The translations under genes were made by a program, and so were the position numbers. From NCBI GenBank assembly GCA_900552055.1, contig URYI01000045.1:1-13496 (forward strand): 13,496 bases of DNA, given 5' to 3'. The notes under the pieces were generated by a model. It worked only from the letters and a program-made list of their open reading frames with translations, was not told where the DNA came from and did no database searches. Origin of the DNA: an uncultured Eubacteriales bacterium. Lineage in GTDB: Bacteria > Bacillota > Clostridia > Christensenellales > QALW01. Each line of letters starts with the position of its first letter. Position 1 is the first letter of the stretch. Shown here piece by piece: positions 6,572 to 13,377 of the stretch.

Positions 6572-7940
6572 CCATACTTCCCCTTATGATTTTCCCCGAA
6601 CCGTTTTTAGGCAAAGCGTCCACTATTTCAATTAACGCAGGCACCTGAAAAGAGGGCAGGCAATCCCCGCACAGCCTTTTAACTTCTGCAGCAGATTCAA
6701 AATCACCTACTATTTTTAAACCTATCTGCGTTCCGCCGCGGCCTTTATATCCATAGGCCAAAGCCTCTTTTACCCGCGGGTCAGTTTTTAACGCCGACTC
6801 AATTTCCGCAGGATATATATTCATGCCTGATTTGATAATCATATGATCATTTCTGCCTTTTATCTTAAGAAAGCCGTCGTCGTTTATTTCGGCCACATCC
6901 CCTGTGCAGAGCCAGCCGGCCCGAACTGCGTTTTTGGTTTTTTCGGGTTCTCTATAATAGCCGAGCATTACGTTTTTTCCTTTTACCCACAAAATGCCCT
7001 CCTCGTTTTTTCCGCATGCCCTGCCGTCCGGGCCCATTATTTTAATGGAAACAGATTTTAACGGTACGCCGACATAGTCCGGATAATTTTTAAATTTATC
7101 AGGCGGCAGGAAGGCCACTCTCGGACTGGCTTCAGTCAAACCGTAAACATGATAGATTTCTGTTCCCGGATACGCTTCTGCAATGCGAAGCGCTGTTTCC
7201 CGCCCCATGCATTCGCCGCTTATGCAAATGCGAGCCAATGTATTCCCATAGGGCGCATGTTTTAAGCGCGCCATCATTTCAAATAATGTAGGCGTTCCGC
7301 AAAGCGCAGTGATTTTATGCCGGGAAATAAGCTCGGATAATTTATAAGGGTTAAAGCCTTCTGAATAAAACCTGATTTTGCAGCCCTTTATCAGCGCCGT
7401 TAAAAACTCGCCCGTTAAAACAGCGCAGTGATACAGCGGCCGTGCAATAAGAAGATAATCCTCAGGACCTATATTAAAATAATCAGCAATATCTTCCACA
7501 TTGCAAATAATATTATTCTCGCTCAGCATTACGCCTTTGGGGCTGCCGGTCGTACCCGAAGTGCACATAATAATGGCCGGGTGCGCTTGGGGCGCAGCAT
7601 ATGTACTGCCCGGCAGCGTCCCCACTGTAAATTGACCGTTCTCATCTGTAATAACCGCGTCGGGGCTTATGGTATCCAATATTTTATTGCAGTGCAGCTC
7701 TCCATAGCGCATTGACAGCGGCAAGGCCGTTACCTGCGCGGCAAAACACCCAAGCAGAGCCATTGCGGCCGACATCTCCGACCGGCAGAGCACAGCGCAG
7801 CATTTAATTCCTTTAAGCTTCTGAGCGAAAGCCTCCGCCCATATAACAAGCGCTTCAAAGGAAAGCTCGGCGTTATTTTCGCATACCGTCTGGTTAGGGT
7901 GCTCCAGCATTTTTGTTTTTATAAATTCCCAAAGTTTCAT
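6564..7940 (-). CDS. AMP-forming acyl ligase (adenylate-forming enzyme)
   Basis: This 458-residue protein is a standalone class I adenylate-forming enzyme that activates a carboxylic acid as acyl-AMP and loads it on a thiol. All core motifs are intact: the P-loop A3 motif C-T-S-G-T-T-G-S-P-K-G at 126-136, A5 Y-G-L-T-E at 266-270, A7 T-G-D at 346-348, A8 I-K-G-R-N-D-H-M-I-K-S-G-M-N-I-Y-P near 360-377, and the A10 catalytic Lys at 450 in N-G-S-G-K. The amino-acid-anchoring F-D-x-S motif of NRPS adenylation domains is missing; the equivalent stretch is R-P-L-Y-H-C-A, which suits a non-amino acid (fatty, aryl or other) substrate. At 458 residues it is shorter than typical CoA ligases. Its ATG overlaps the previous stop as ATGA, with GGGAG about 13 bases upstream. 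Loading of the adjacent carrier protein is the natural inference; CoA could instead be the acceptor. Confidence 0.9.
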   Translation of the reverse strand: MKLWEFIKTKMLEHPNQTVCENNAELSFEALVIWAEAFAQKLKGIKCCAVLCRSEMSAAMALLGCFAAQVTALPLSMRYGELHCNKILDTISPDAVITDENGQFTVGTLPGSTYAAPQAHPAIIMCTSGTTGSPKGVMLSENNIICNVEDIADYFNIGPEDYLLIARPLYHCAVLTGEFLTALIKGCKIRFYSEGFNPYKLSELISRHKITALCGTPTLFEMMARLKHAPYGNTLARICISGECMGRETALRIAEAYPGTEIYHVYGLTEASPRVAFLPPDKFKNYPDYVGVPLKSVSIKIMGPDGRACGKNEEGILWVKGKNVMLGYYREPEKTKNAVRAGWLCTGDVAEINDDGFLKIKGRNDHMIIKSGMNIYPAEIESALKTDPRVKEALAYGYKGRGGTQIGLKIVGDFESAAEVKRLCGDCLPSFQVPALIEIVDALPKNGSGKIIRGSMDA

Positions 7941-8935
7941 TTGTATTTAACACTCCCGTTTTTAATAAGCTTATTAAGCAGTTTCTCTTCCTCGCTGTTA
8001 ATAAACAGCATTTTATTCCTTATTACCGGCAAAACCGAATCCCGGCGCTTCATATAATGGGAAGCATAAAGCATACGCATTGCATCCGCTTCTTTTACCA
8101 ATGGAGCATATTGCCTGCTCACCTCCGCCGGGATTTCCAGAGCCTGTTCAATGCATTGTATACTTTCAAGCATGAGTTTTTTTTGTTCCCAAATCTGATG
8201 GAAAATCCGGCGGTCCATTTTTTCGTAAGGAATAAAGCCGTCAATCATTTCCCCGATATATTTAGCGACATACTCCTGCACGACTATTCCGTGGATAAAC
8301 CCTTCTCCGGTCAGAGGATATTTTTCAATAGATGAATCCAGATATTCCGCGATTGTCTTAAGCGCCGTTTTTGCGCAAAATTCCACCTTTCCCGGCAGAG
8401 GTTTAATACCGCATATTCCTATATAACCGCCGTTTCTCAGTATTGCTTTGCGCCCCGCTTCAAAGCAGGACTGCGGGGTCCAAAACGTCTGATATATCCA
8501 TTTGCTGTCGTAGGCGTACATGCAATAGGTTTTATCCTCCTGATTATAGCCGCAGATTAAACCGTCATGATAAAAATGCTTTTCTTTGTACCAGCTTTTC
8601 CCTTTAATATAGTAGTCGTCCAATCCTTCAAAATGTACATAATACCCGGCGTCTATCAGATTCCTGATTACTGCATGCACATGCCCCTTTAGATACAGAG
8701 CATCAATCCACTTTTTATCTAAATAAGGATTTTCCCTCCATGTAGAGCAGGATACGCTGATTTTAGGAGCCGATGTGCAGTTCAAATAGCTGCGGTTCCA
8801 TATTAAAATCAAATTATTATTAAGAAACCAGTTCCTGATAGACGGATTATCATTAATAACGGCAGAGGCATCGCCCTGATAGTGATATGTACTGTATATT
8901 GGCGCAATTATAGGCAGTTCCGCATACTTATTCAT
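7937..8935 (-). CDS. BtrH-N-like acyltransferase candidate (C39-fold-like)
   Basis: This 332-residue protein resembles proteins annotated with the butirosin BtrH N-terminal domain, which transfers an acyl group from a carrier protein to an amine (butirosin biosynthesis). Visible matches are G-Y-Y-V (98-101), D-D-Y-Y-I (106-110), H-F-Y-H-D-G-L-I-C-G-Y (120-130) and Y-A-Y-D (140-143). This is the pattern of the C39/papain-like half carrying the catalytic His and Asp/Asn. The nucleophilic Cys expected near the N-terminus is not obvious: the corresponding stretch reads T-Y-H-Y-Q-G-D-A, and the first Cys is residue 53. Residues 180-332 are mostly helical. I chose the ATG at 8935 (GGAG 8 bases upstream, 8-base overlap with the carrier gene) over an in-frame TTG at 8959 with no ribosome site. 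Its place between carrier protein and ligase supports a transferase role. A peptidase or cyclase is the alternative. Confidence 0.65.
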   Translation of the reverse strand: MNKYAELPIIAPIYSTYHYQGDASAVINDNPSIRNWFLNNNLILIWNRSYLNCTSAPKISVSCSTWRENPYLDKKWIDALYLKGHVHAVIRNLIDAGYYVHFEGLDDYYIKGKSWYKEKHFYHDGLICGYNQEDKTYCMYAYDSKWIYQTFWTPQSCFEAGRKAILRNGGYIGICGIKPLPGKVEFCAKTALKTIAEYLDSSIEKYPLTGEGFIHGIVVQEYVAKYIGEMIDGFIPYEKMDRRIFHQIWEQKKLMLESIQCIEQALEIPAEVSRQYAPLVKEADAMRMLYASHYMKRRDSVLPVIRNKMLFINSEEEKLLNKLIKNGSVKYK

Positions 8936-9173
8936 CCTCTTCACTCCGATATTTTTCAATTAACTCAAGCACATCTTCCACGCTTGCTAAATCATTGGGA
9001 TCCATGTCCGCTTCCTCAAGCTGAATGCCAAAACAGTCCTCTATTTCCAGCAAGAGCGTTACCATTGAAAGGCTGTCCAGCGCAAGATCGTCTTTCAATT
9101 TGTCATCAGTTCTTATATCTTCCATTCCGCTTAGTTCTTTTAATATTTCAACTGCATTTTCAAATATTTTCAT
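8928..9173 (-). CDS. acyl / peptidyl carrier protein
   Basis: This 81-residue acidic protein has the four-helix carrier layout and the phosphopantetheine attachment motif L-A-L-D-S-L-S-M-V, with the modified Ser at residue 34. It holds the growing or activated acyl group as a thioester in the cytoplasm. Its length matches standalone carrier proteins. Its position next to a ligase and a BtrH-like protein, and not among fatty-acid genes, suggests a pathway-specific carrier like BtrI of butirosin synthesis. No phosphopantetheinyl transferase is encoded in the window, so the housekeeping enzyme must activate it. AGAGGTG lies 8 bases upstream of the ATG, which overlaps the end of the kinase gene by 14 bases. 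Confidence 0.92.
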   Translation of the reverse strand: MKIFENAVEILKELSGMEDIRTDDKLKDDLALDSLSMVTLLLEIEDCFGIQLEEADMDPNDLASVEDVLELIEKYRSEEDE

Positions 9174-9804
9174 TTCGCATCACCTCTTTAACTGTTTGCT
9201 TTACCAGCTCATAGGCTTGGCCCTCGCTATTATCTGTCGATATCAGTATTCCGCCGTTAGCCCGGCAAATATCTATATATTCCGCCCGCAATTTATATTG
9301 CAGTTCCATATCAATATATCTGTCCTTCTCCTCAGGGCGCCGGCGGACTCTTGCCACTGCCCTTTCAACCGGAACATCAAAGAAAAACGCAATATCAGGT
9401 TTTATTATCCATTGGGCAATTTCATATATCCATTGGTCATTTTTAAATCCCCTTGCTCTTAAATTAGCAAGGCAGGAATAGAAATATCTGTCGCTTAAAA
9501 CAATTTTGCCTTTGGCCATCTCCGGCTCAATAACCTTATTAACATGCTGCAAACGATCAGACGCGCAGAGAAGGGATAAGCTGCGGTAATCATAAGCAGC
9601 GTGATGGGGCGAATCAGTATATGTTCTGAAAATTTCAGATTTGCGGACAAAATCAGTAGGCTGCTTTGTGATAAAAACCTGATGCTTTTCCTCCAGGTCT
9701 TTGGTCAAACGCTTCAGCATGGTAGTTTTGCCGCATCCGTCCAAACCGCAGGCTGTTATAAGCATGCCTCCAGTGTTATTGCCGCGCATGTTAAGTTTTT
9801 TCAT
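9160..9804 (-). CDS. thymidylate-kinase-like P-loop kinase
   Basis: This 214-residue protein has the dTMP-kinase-like layout: Walker A G-L-D-G-C-G-K-T-T at 20-28, a T-K-Q-P strand near 46-49 where dTMP kinases have T-R-E-P, S-D-R-Y at 104-107, and an Arg-rich lid A-R-V-R-R-R-P near 151-157. It departs from housekeeping enzymes at the thymine pocket: after the D-R-Y-x-x-S segment it reads C-L-A-N, and the usual A-Y-Q-G is missing. A role on a different nucleotide or a pathway intermediate is therefore plausible. Its place in a seven-gene operon with no replication or nucleotide genes points the same way. The start at 9804 is fixed by AAAGGAGG upstream, although ATGs occur at residues 6 and 14. 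A redundant copy of tmk cannot be excluded. Confidence 0.8.
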   Translation of the reverse strand: MKKLNMRGNNTGGMLITACGLDGCGKTTMLKRLTKDLEEKHQVFITKQPTDFVRKSEIFRTYTDSPHHAAYDYRSLSLLCASDRLQHVNKVIEPEMAKGKIVLSDRYFYSCLANLRARGFKNDQWIYEIAQWIIKPDIAFFFDVPVERAVARVRRRPEEKDRYIDMELQYKLRAEYIDICRANGGILISTDNSEGQAYELVKQTVKEVMRNENI

Positions 9805-10876
9805 TTGTTTTGTCCTCCTTTAATTCTGCGGCACGGTCTTCCACAAAAAAACGGTCGGCCGCACTGGCCGTTTTATACGTTAAAAGTCTCTTCCCCGCAG
9901 GGTCAGTTACCTGCAAACGGAAAGCAGGATGTCCTGAAAGAATCCATTCTGAAGTCCGTATGGCCGTTTGAAAGTTCATATCAAATAAATCCGCGGTTTC
10001 TAAAATTGCATACGCGCAAATCTTATCCAGCCGCAATTCTTCTGCACGCGCAAACATACGCTCTGTCTCAGCATCTGTCATTTTGTCAAGCAGCATATAA
10101 ATATCGCAGTATTTATATAAGGTCATATCTCTGCGCATCTCAATCCAGGGCAATGTTGTAGCCTCTTTATAAAGATGGACGCATAGATGTATAAAGAAAT
10201 CCTCCCTGCCAAGCGTCGGAAGGCTGATGCCCTGCTGCAAAACAGTGCGCCTATTGCCTAGGAATGCCGAAAGGATATCATTTTCTCCGTTTTTATAGTC
10301 AAGAGAAAAATTAATATCCACCTCAAGATATTTCATAAAAGGCAAATCCACCTCTTTTATAAACGGAACGGTTTCCCCTCTGAGCATTTTGGACTGTATA
10401 ATATCCGCACGCGATGCAGGAATAAATTCTCCGCCCGTTACGCTGCCCTGCTTAAATCCATTGCTGATCAAAAGCTTTCCTACCGAGGTAACGTCATGCG
10501 GAAGCACCAGCAGGTCTATATCGTTGGCAGTGCGGCAGCCTTCGGGGTAACAGGCGCATAAAACGGCCCCCTTTAACATGGCAGCCTCAACATCGCTTTG
10601 GGACAAAATCTCCGAAACCATCCGAACACATTTAAAATAGCTTTTATTTTTCTGGACATTTTGTTCATAGGCAGATCTTATTGCATTCCTGAATTCCCGG
10701 TTGAGCATTCCAAGCAGATTATGCGTCTTTAGGTTATAGTAGGCAATGCCCTGCATGCGGTTAAAAAATAACTGCCCCAGAACCGCCGGCGTTGCATATT
10801 TAAGCAATTCCTTATCCACCCTATCCGAATTAAAGCTGCACAATTTTTTAAACAGCTCTTTTTCCTTTTGTTTCAT
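9791..10876 (-). CDS. nucleotidyltransferase-fold protein (NTP_transf_5-like)
   Basis: This 361-residue protein matches the uncharacterised pol-beta-fold nucleotidyltransferase family (Pfam NTP_transf_5). The signature is L-K-G-A near 101-104, then R-T-A-N-D-I-D-L-L-V at 115-124 supplying D119 and D121, and the third metal-binding Asp in L-E-V-D at 187. All three acidic positions are present, so it could be active. Family members are frequent in peptide and small-molecule clusters, where they may transfer a nucleotide to a product, an intermediate or a resistance target; the substrate is unknown. The roughly 150-residue C-terminal half is helical. The ATG at 10876 has GAAAGGA about 8 bases upstream and lies inside the regulator gene (29-base overlap). 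Its stop overlaps the kinase gene by 14 bases. Confidence 0.75.
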   Translation of the reverse strand: MKQKEKELFKKLCSFNSDRVDKELLKYATPAVLGQLFFNRMQGIAYYNLKTHNLLGMLNREFRNAIRSAYEQNVQKNKSYFKCVRMVSEILSQSDVEAAMLKGAVLCACYPEGCRTANDIDLLVLPHDVTSVGKLLISNGFKQGSVTGGEFIPASRADIIQSKMLRGETVPFIKEVDLPFMKYLEVDINFSLDYKNGENDILSAFLGNRRTVLQQGISLPTLGREDFFIHLCVHLYKEATTLPWIEMRRDMTLYKYCDIYMLLDKMTDAETERMFARAEELRLDKICAYAILETADLFDMNFQTAIRTSEWILSGHPAFRLQVTDPAGKRLLTYKTASAADRFFVEDRAAELKEDKTNEKT

Positions 10877-11240
10877 GTCTGTTTTCCTTTCTATAATTTG
10901 GTTTGGTATATTCCGCGATTATGACTTTAACCAAGCTGCACTCTTCTTCGTTTAGGCTGCATACTTCCTTAGCTTGGGCAAAAGAGAGGAGCTTTCGCAA
11001 TACGGCCAATTCTTTTTCGGACATATATATTCTCCCGGCAGAATTATTATCCATTATATAAACTCCTCCGTAGTATCTGCCGCACTGAGTATATATAGGT
11101 TCTGTAGCGCTGAGCACTTCAATATCGCGCAAAATAGTTCTTACGGAAACGCCGAACTCTTCCGCTAAATTAGAAATCTTTTCATGCCTGCGCCGGTAAA
11201 GCACGCGCATTATTTCTGTTCGCCGTTCGGCCGTTCCCAT
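10848..11240 (-). CDS. HTH transcriptional regulator (DeoR/HTH_11-type, short form)
   Basis: This 130-residue protein has an N-terminal winged helix-turn-helix at about residues 1-65. The helices run R-R-T-E-I-M-R-V-L and K-I-S-N-L-A-E-E-F-G-V-S-V-R-T-I-L-R-D-I-E-V-L (recognition helix about 33-43), and the wing contains G-R-Y-Y-G-G-V-Y. The C-terminal part is short (E-K-E-L-A-V-L-R-K-L and a second helix), far smaller than the ligand domains of full DeoR or WYL regulators. I know closely similar short proteins from gut Clostridia. The ATG at 11240 is chosen because GGAGGG sits just upstream; an in-frame ATG at 11267 lacks a site. A near-perfect dyad lies 34 bases before the start and overlaps the likely promoter, implying autoregulation and control of the whole operon. 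The last 10 residues overlap the next gene and may be a secondary extension. Confidence 0.85.
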   Translation of the reverse strand: MGTAERRTEIMRVLYRRRHEKISNLAEEFGVSVRTILRDIEVLSATEPIYTQCGRYYGGVYIMDNNSAGRIYMSEKELAVLRKLLSFAQAKEVCSLNEEECSLVKVIIAEYTKPNYRKENRHETKGKRAV

Positions 11241-11265
11241 TCTTTTTCCCTCCTTTCCTGCATGC

Positions 11266-11306
11266 ATTTTATCTTTTAACCATGACAGCCACTGTCAGGG
11301 TTAAAA
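11266..11306 (-). promoter_or_regulatory. dyad operator/promoter of the seven-gene operon
   Basis: A 15-bp inverted repeat (arms 11274-11288 and 11292-11306, 14 of 15 pairs, spacer CCA) lies 34 bases before the regulator start. On the minus strand it contains CTGACA, a -35-like hexamer. Four bases after its 29-base core is TAAAAT (11266-11271), a -10-like hexamer. The 21-base spacing between the two is long; an alternative -10, GATAAA, gives 19. Transcription would start just before the GGAGGG ribosome site. The same element occurs at 3547-3585. Confidence 0.6.
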
Positions 11307-11522
11307 TAAAAAATCCAGCAGAGGCGAAAAGAAAATGCCCGGCCTATTTGATGCTTATAAAAATCTCATTGGGGGATATTGGCCAAAATACAGCAACCTT
11401 ATTTTTAAAATTGAAAGAGAGTTCAAGCCCTTATCCAAGTCAAACTGCGCATAGTACACAACAAAAGAATTATGCAGGGATATCTTCCGCATGGGATTAC
11501 AGGATTCAGCGTAAATAAAAAA

Positions 11523-11549
11523 TGGGAGGTCCCATAAAAGGCGCTCCCA
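11523..11549 (-). terminator. second, weaker terminator-like hairpin
   Basis: On the minus strand TGGGAG and CTCCCA (6-bp stem, 15-base loop) are followed immediately by six T residues. It lies downstream of the stronger hairpin at 11581-11615, so it could act as a backup stop for the transporter transcript. No gene is recognised between 11307 and 11520. Confidence 0.4.
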
Positions 11550-11580
11550 CCAATAACTATATTCTTAACCATCGCTTTAG

Positions 11581-11615
11581 GAAAAAAATCCGAGTGTCCT
11601 TGCGAACACTCGGAT
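11581..11615 (-). terminator. intrinsic terminator of the MFS transporter gene
   Basis: A perfect 10-bp stem (ATCCGAGTGT / ACACTCGGAT; arms 11588-11597 and 11606-11615) with an 8-base loop is followed on the minus strand by a run of T residues (A run 11582-11588 on the plus strand). It lies about 140 bases after the transporter stop codon and isolates the downstream operon from the transporter. Confidence 0.85.
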
Positions 11616-11755
11616 CAGGCTTGCATTATAAAAAAGATATTAGATAAAACCGTGAAATTAAAACAGGCTTTAAAGTTCGGATTGAGCCATTTTGTCGGCG
11701 GTTATTCTCAGCGTTTTTCAGTTCCTTGTCCCATTGCAGCAGTGTTTTCCCGTGT

Positions 11756-13030
11756 TCAGGCGCTCTTTTCTTCTACCTGCGGTTCCTGGATACGGCAGAC
11801 GACAAGAATTGCCGCGACAAATAATAGAAGTGTGAAAACGAAGGGCAGGCGGCGGTCCAGGCTGGAGAGCCAGCCGGCCAAATATCCGAAGGGAGAAGAG
11901 AGCGCAATGGTGGACGCCATGATAAGAGCATTCAGGCGCGCCCGTTCCTGAGAGGTGAGGTTGAGCTGGAGAAGCGCATCCTTGCGCGGATTCACCAGCG
12001 CGGCAGCCACGGCAGCAACAAATACATACAACGGCACAAAAAGCAGGCTGTCCGCAGGAGAGAAAATCAGCACCAATGCCCCAACGGCATACAGGGCCAA
12101 GCCAATCCACAGCGGGAGGCGAAATTTCGCGGCGTTCATGCGGTGCTGGAACCCTACCATAAATATCAGCATAACAGCAGCGTTCAAAATGGGAAACAGC
12201 GCTAAAAAATTTTCCGAAAGCCCCAGCCGCTGTGTTACATACAGTCCGAAGAAATTTGTGCTCACCATATTGGTAATATACAGAATCACCGAGACAGCTA
12301 CCGCTTTTAGTACGCTCCTGTTTTTCAGAAGGCTGGGGATCAGCTGGCGATATTCCCCCAGCATATGGAGAATAGAGACTCCCCTTGTCTCAGCCCGACG
12401 TATTTGGCCCTGCTTGGTCTCACGGCAAAACCTGAAGGTAATGAAAGTTTTTATGAGCATGGTCAGCGCAAAGAGGATATATAATACCCGTACTACCGGC
12501 ACAATGGAATACGAACTGATAAACAAGCCGGAAAGCGGCGCAAAAAAGATAGCCACCAGCCCGCCGATATTCACCCAGGTATATATCCCAACCAGATCCT
12601 TTGGACGGGCATCCTCGATAAGCAGACAGTACCATGCCGTCTGGTTAATTTGTTCAAAGCAGTTGAGCAGCGCAGCGACCAAAAACGCCCAGAAATTGTT
12701 TGAAACGGCCCACACCAGGCACGCCATCGCCCAACCGAAAAAATCCCCCATCATAGTTGTAAATTTTCGTCCCAGCTTGTCAGATAAAATTCCCCCAAAA
12801 AAGGATAACAGCACCTGAACCACCATTGTAATGGAAAGAATCAGGCCAATCTGCAAATCTGTGATGCCCTGTGTGTACATGTAAAGAGTGGCAAAGGGTG
12901 AGATAAGATTGTAAGGAATGCCCCATAACGGTTCAATTAATACAAGGGTCCGTGGATTTCCCCTGTTGTCAGCCAGCACCCGGAGGAGAGGGTGCGCTTT
13001 CAGGCTTCTTATTTTTTCTTTCAGCTTCAT
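11756..13030 (-). CDS. MFS transporter, 12 membrane helices
   Basis: The 424-residue product is a major facilitator superfamily carrier in the cytoplasmic membrane. It has the usual two six-helix halves joined by a basic central loop (about residues 205-240). The loop-2 signature G-G-I-L-S-D-K-L-G-R-K at 79-89 matches motif A of proton-coupled carriers. A polar N-terminal segment of about 25 residues precedes helix 1. A second motif-A-like loop is not clear, as in many drug-efflux members. The substrate cannot be read from sequence; drug or metabolite export is likelier than uptake because no catabolic genes are nearby. The ribosome site before the ATG at 13030 is poor (GAGAAAG about 15 bases upstream), so translation may be weak or controlled. 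Composition is more GC-rich than the genes at the left of the window. Being upstream of the biosynthetic operon on the same strand, it could export that product, though terminators separate them. Confidence 0.85.
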   Translation of the reverse strand: MKLKEKIRSLKAHPLLRVLADNRGNPRTLVLIEPLWGIPYNLISPFATLYMYTQGITDLQIGLILSITMVVQVLLSFFGGILSDKLGRKFTTMMGDFFGWAMACLVWAVSNNFWAFLVAALLNCFEQINQTAWYCLLIEDARPKDLVGIYTWVNIGGLVAIFFAPLSGLFISSYSIVPVVRVLYILFALTMLIKTFITFRFCRETKQGQIRRAETRGVSILHMLGEYRQLIPSLLKNRSVLKAVAVSVILYITNMVSTNFFGLYVTQRLGLSENFLALFPILNAAVMLIFMVGFQHRMNAAKFRLPLWIGLALYAVGALVLIFSPADSLLFVPLYVFVAAVAAALVNPRKDALLQLNLTSQERARLNALIMASTIALSSPFGYLAGWLSSLDRRLPFVFTLLLFVAAILVVCRIQEPQVEEKSA

Positions 13031-13377
13031 ATAGGATTTTTCGGCTTTCTCTAATTTTCTATTTATTCTATCATACTTACAGATAAACGAGAAGCGCTTT
13101 TTTGCAGTATTTCGCCCTCCCGAAACATTGTTTTTGTTAATTTATGGAGACGTTTAGTATAAGCAATTTGACATTGCAATAAGATTGGAAAACACAGATA
13201 AAAAGAGTACCCGCAGGTCGCCATAGAGGGCGGCAGACGTTTAACAGCAAAACAGCAAGCCGGTGTGCTGCGAGCGCGCCGGCAAGCAAACAACGGGCCC
13301 TTGCAGTACCAAATACCCCAAATCGCCAACCATATCCCTTGGCTGATTAAACTTCCCAGGGCACGGAGCATAAATCA
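13031..13377. other. leader/intergenic region upstream of the MFS gene
   Basis: About 350 bases without a supportable gene. The minus-strand frame from 13371 to 13063 has no ribosome site and an odd Cys/Arg/Ser-rich translation, so I treat it as non-coding. A TATACT hexamer (13156-13161, minus strand) could be the -10 of the transporter promoter, leaving a leader of about 120 bases; no good -35 is visible. Between it and the transporter start lies a 21-codon frame (ATG at 13125-13127 to the stop at 13063) without a Shine-Dalgarno. Bases about 13200-13340 are GC-rich and contain the hairpin at 13260-13282. Confidence 0.45.
13260..13282. repeat. GC-rich hairpin, second copy of the shared word
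   Basis: Arms CCGGTGTGC and GCGCGCCGG enclose the loop TGCGA. Two T-G positions pair as wobbles in plus-strand RNA, so the fold is kept despite substitutions. The word AGCGCGCCGGCAAGC (13273-13287) is identical to 5870-5884. Confidence 0.4.

Noticed and set aside
11282..11518. 78-codon plus-strand frame between the regulator and the transporter terminators
   Set aside because: It starts inside the operator dyad, has no ribosome site and no recognisable features; the stretch is better explained as the promoter-proximal region of the minus-strand operon.
11955..12818. 287-codon plus-strand reading frame
   Set aside because: It lies wholly antisense to the MFS transporter, has no ribosome site and a Ser/Arg/Thr-rich translation typical of a shadow frame; the transporter on the other strand has clear helices and motif A.
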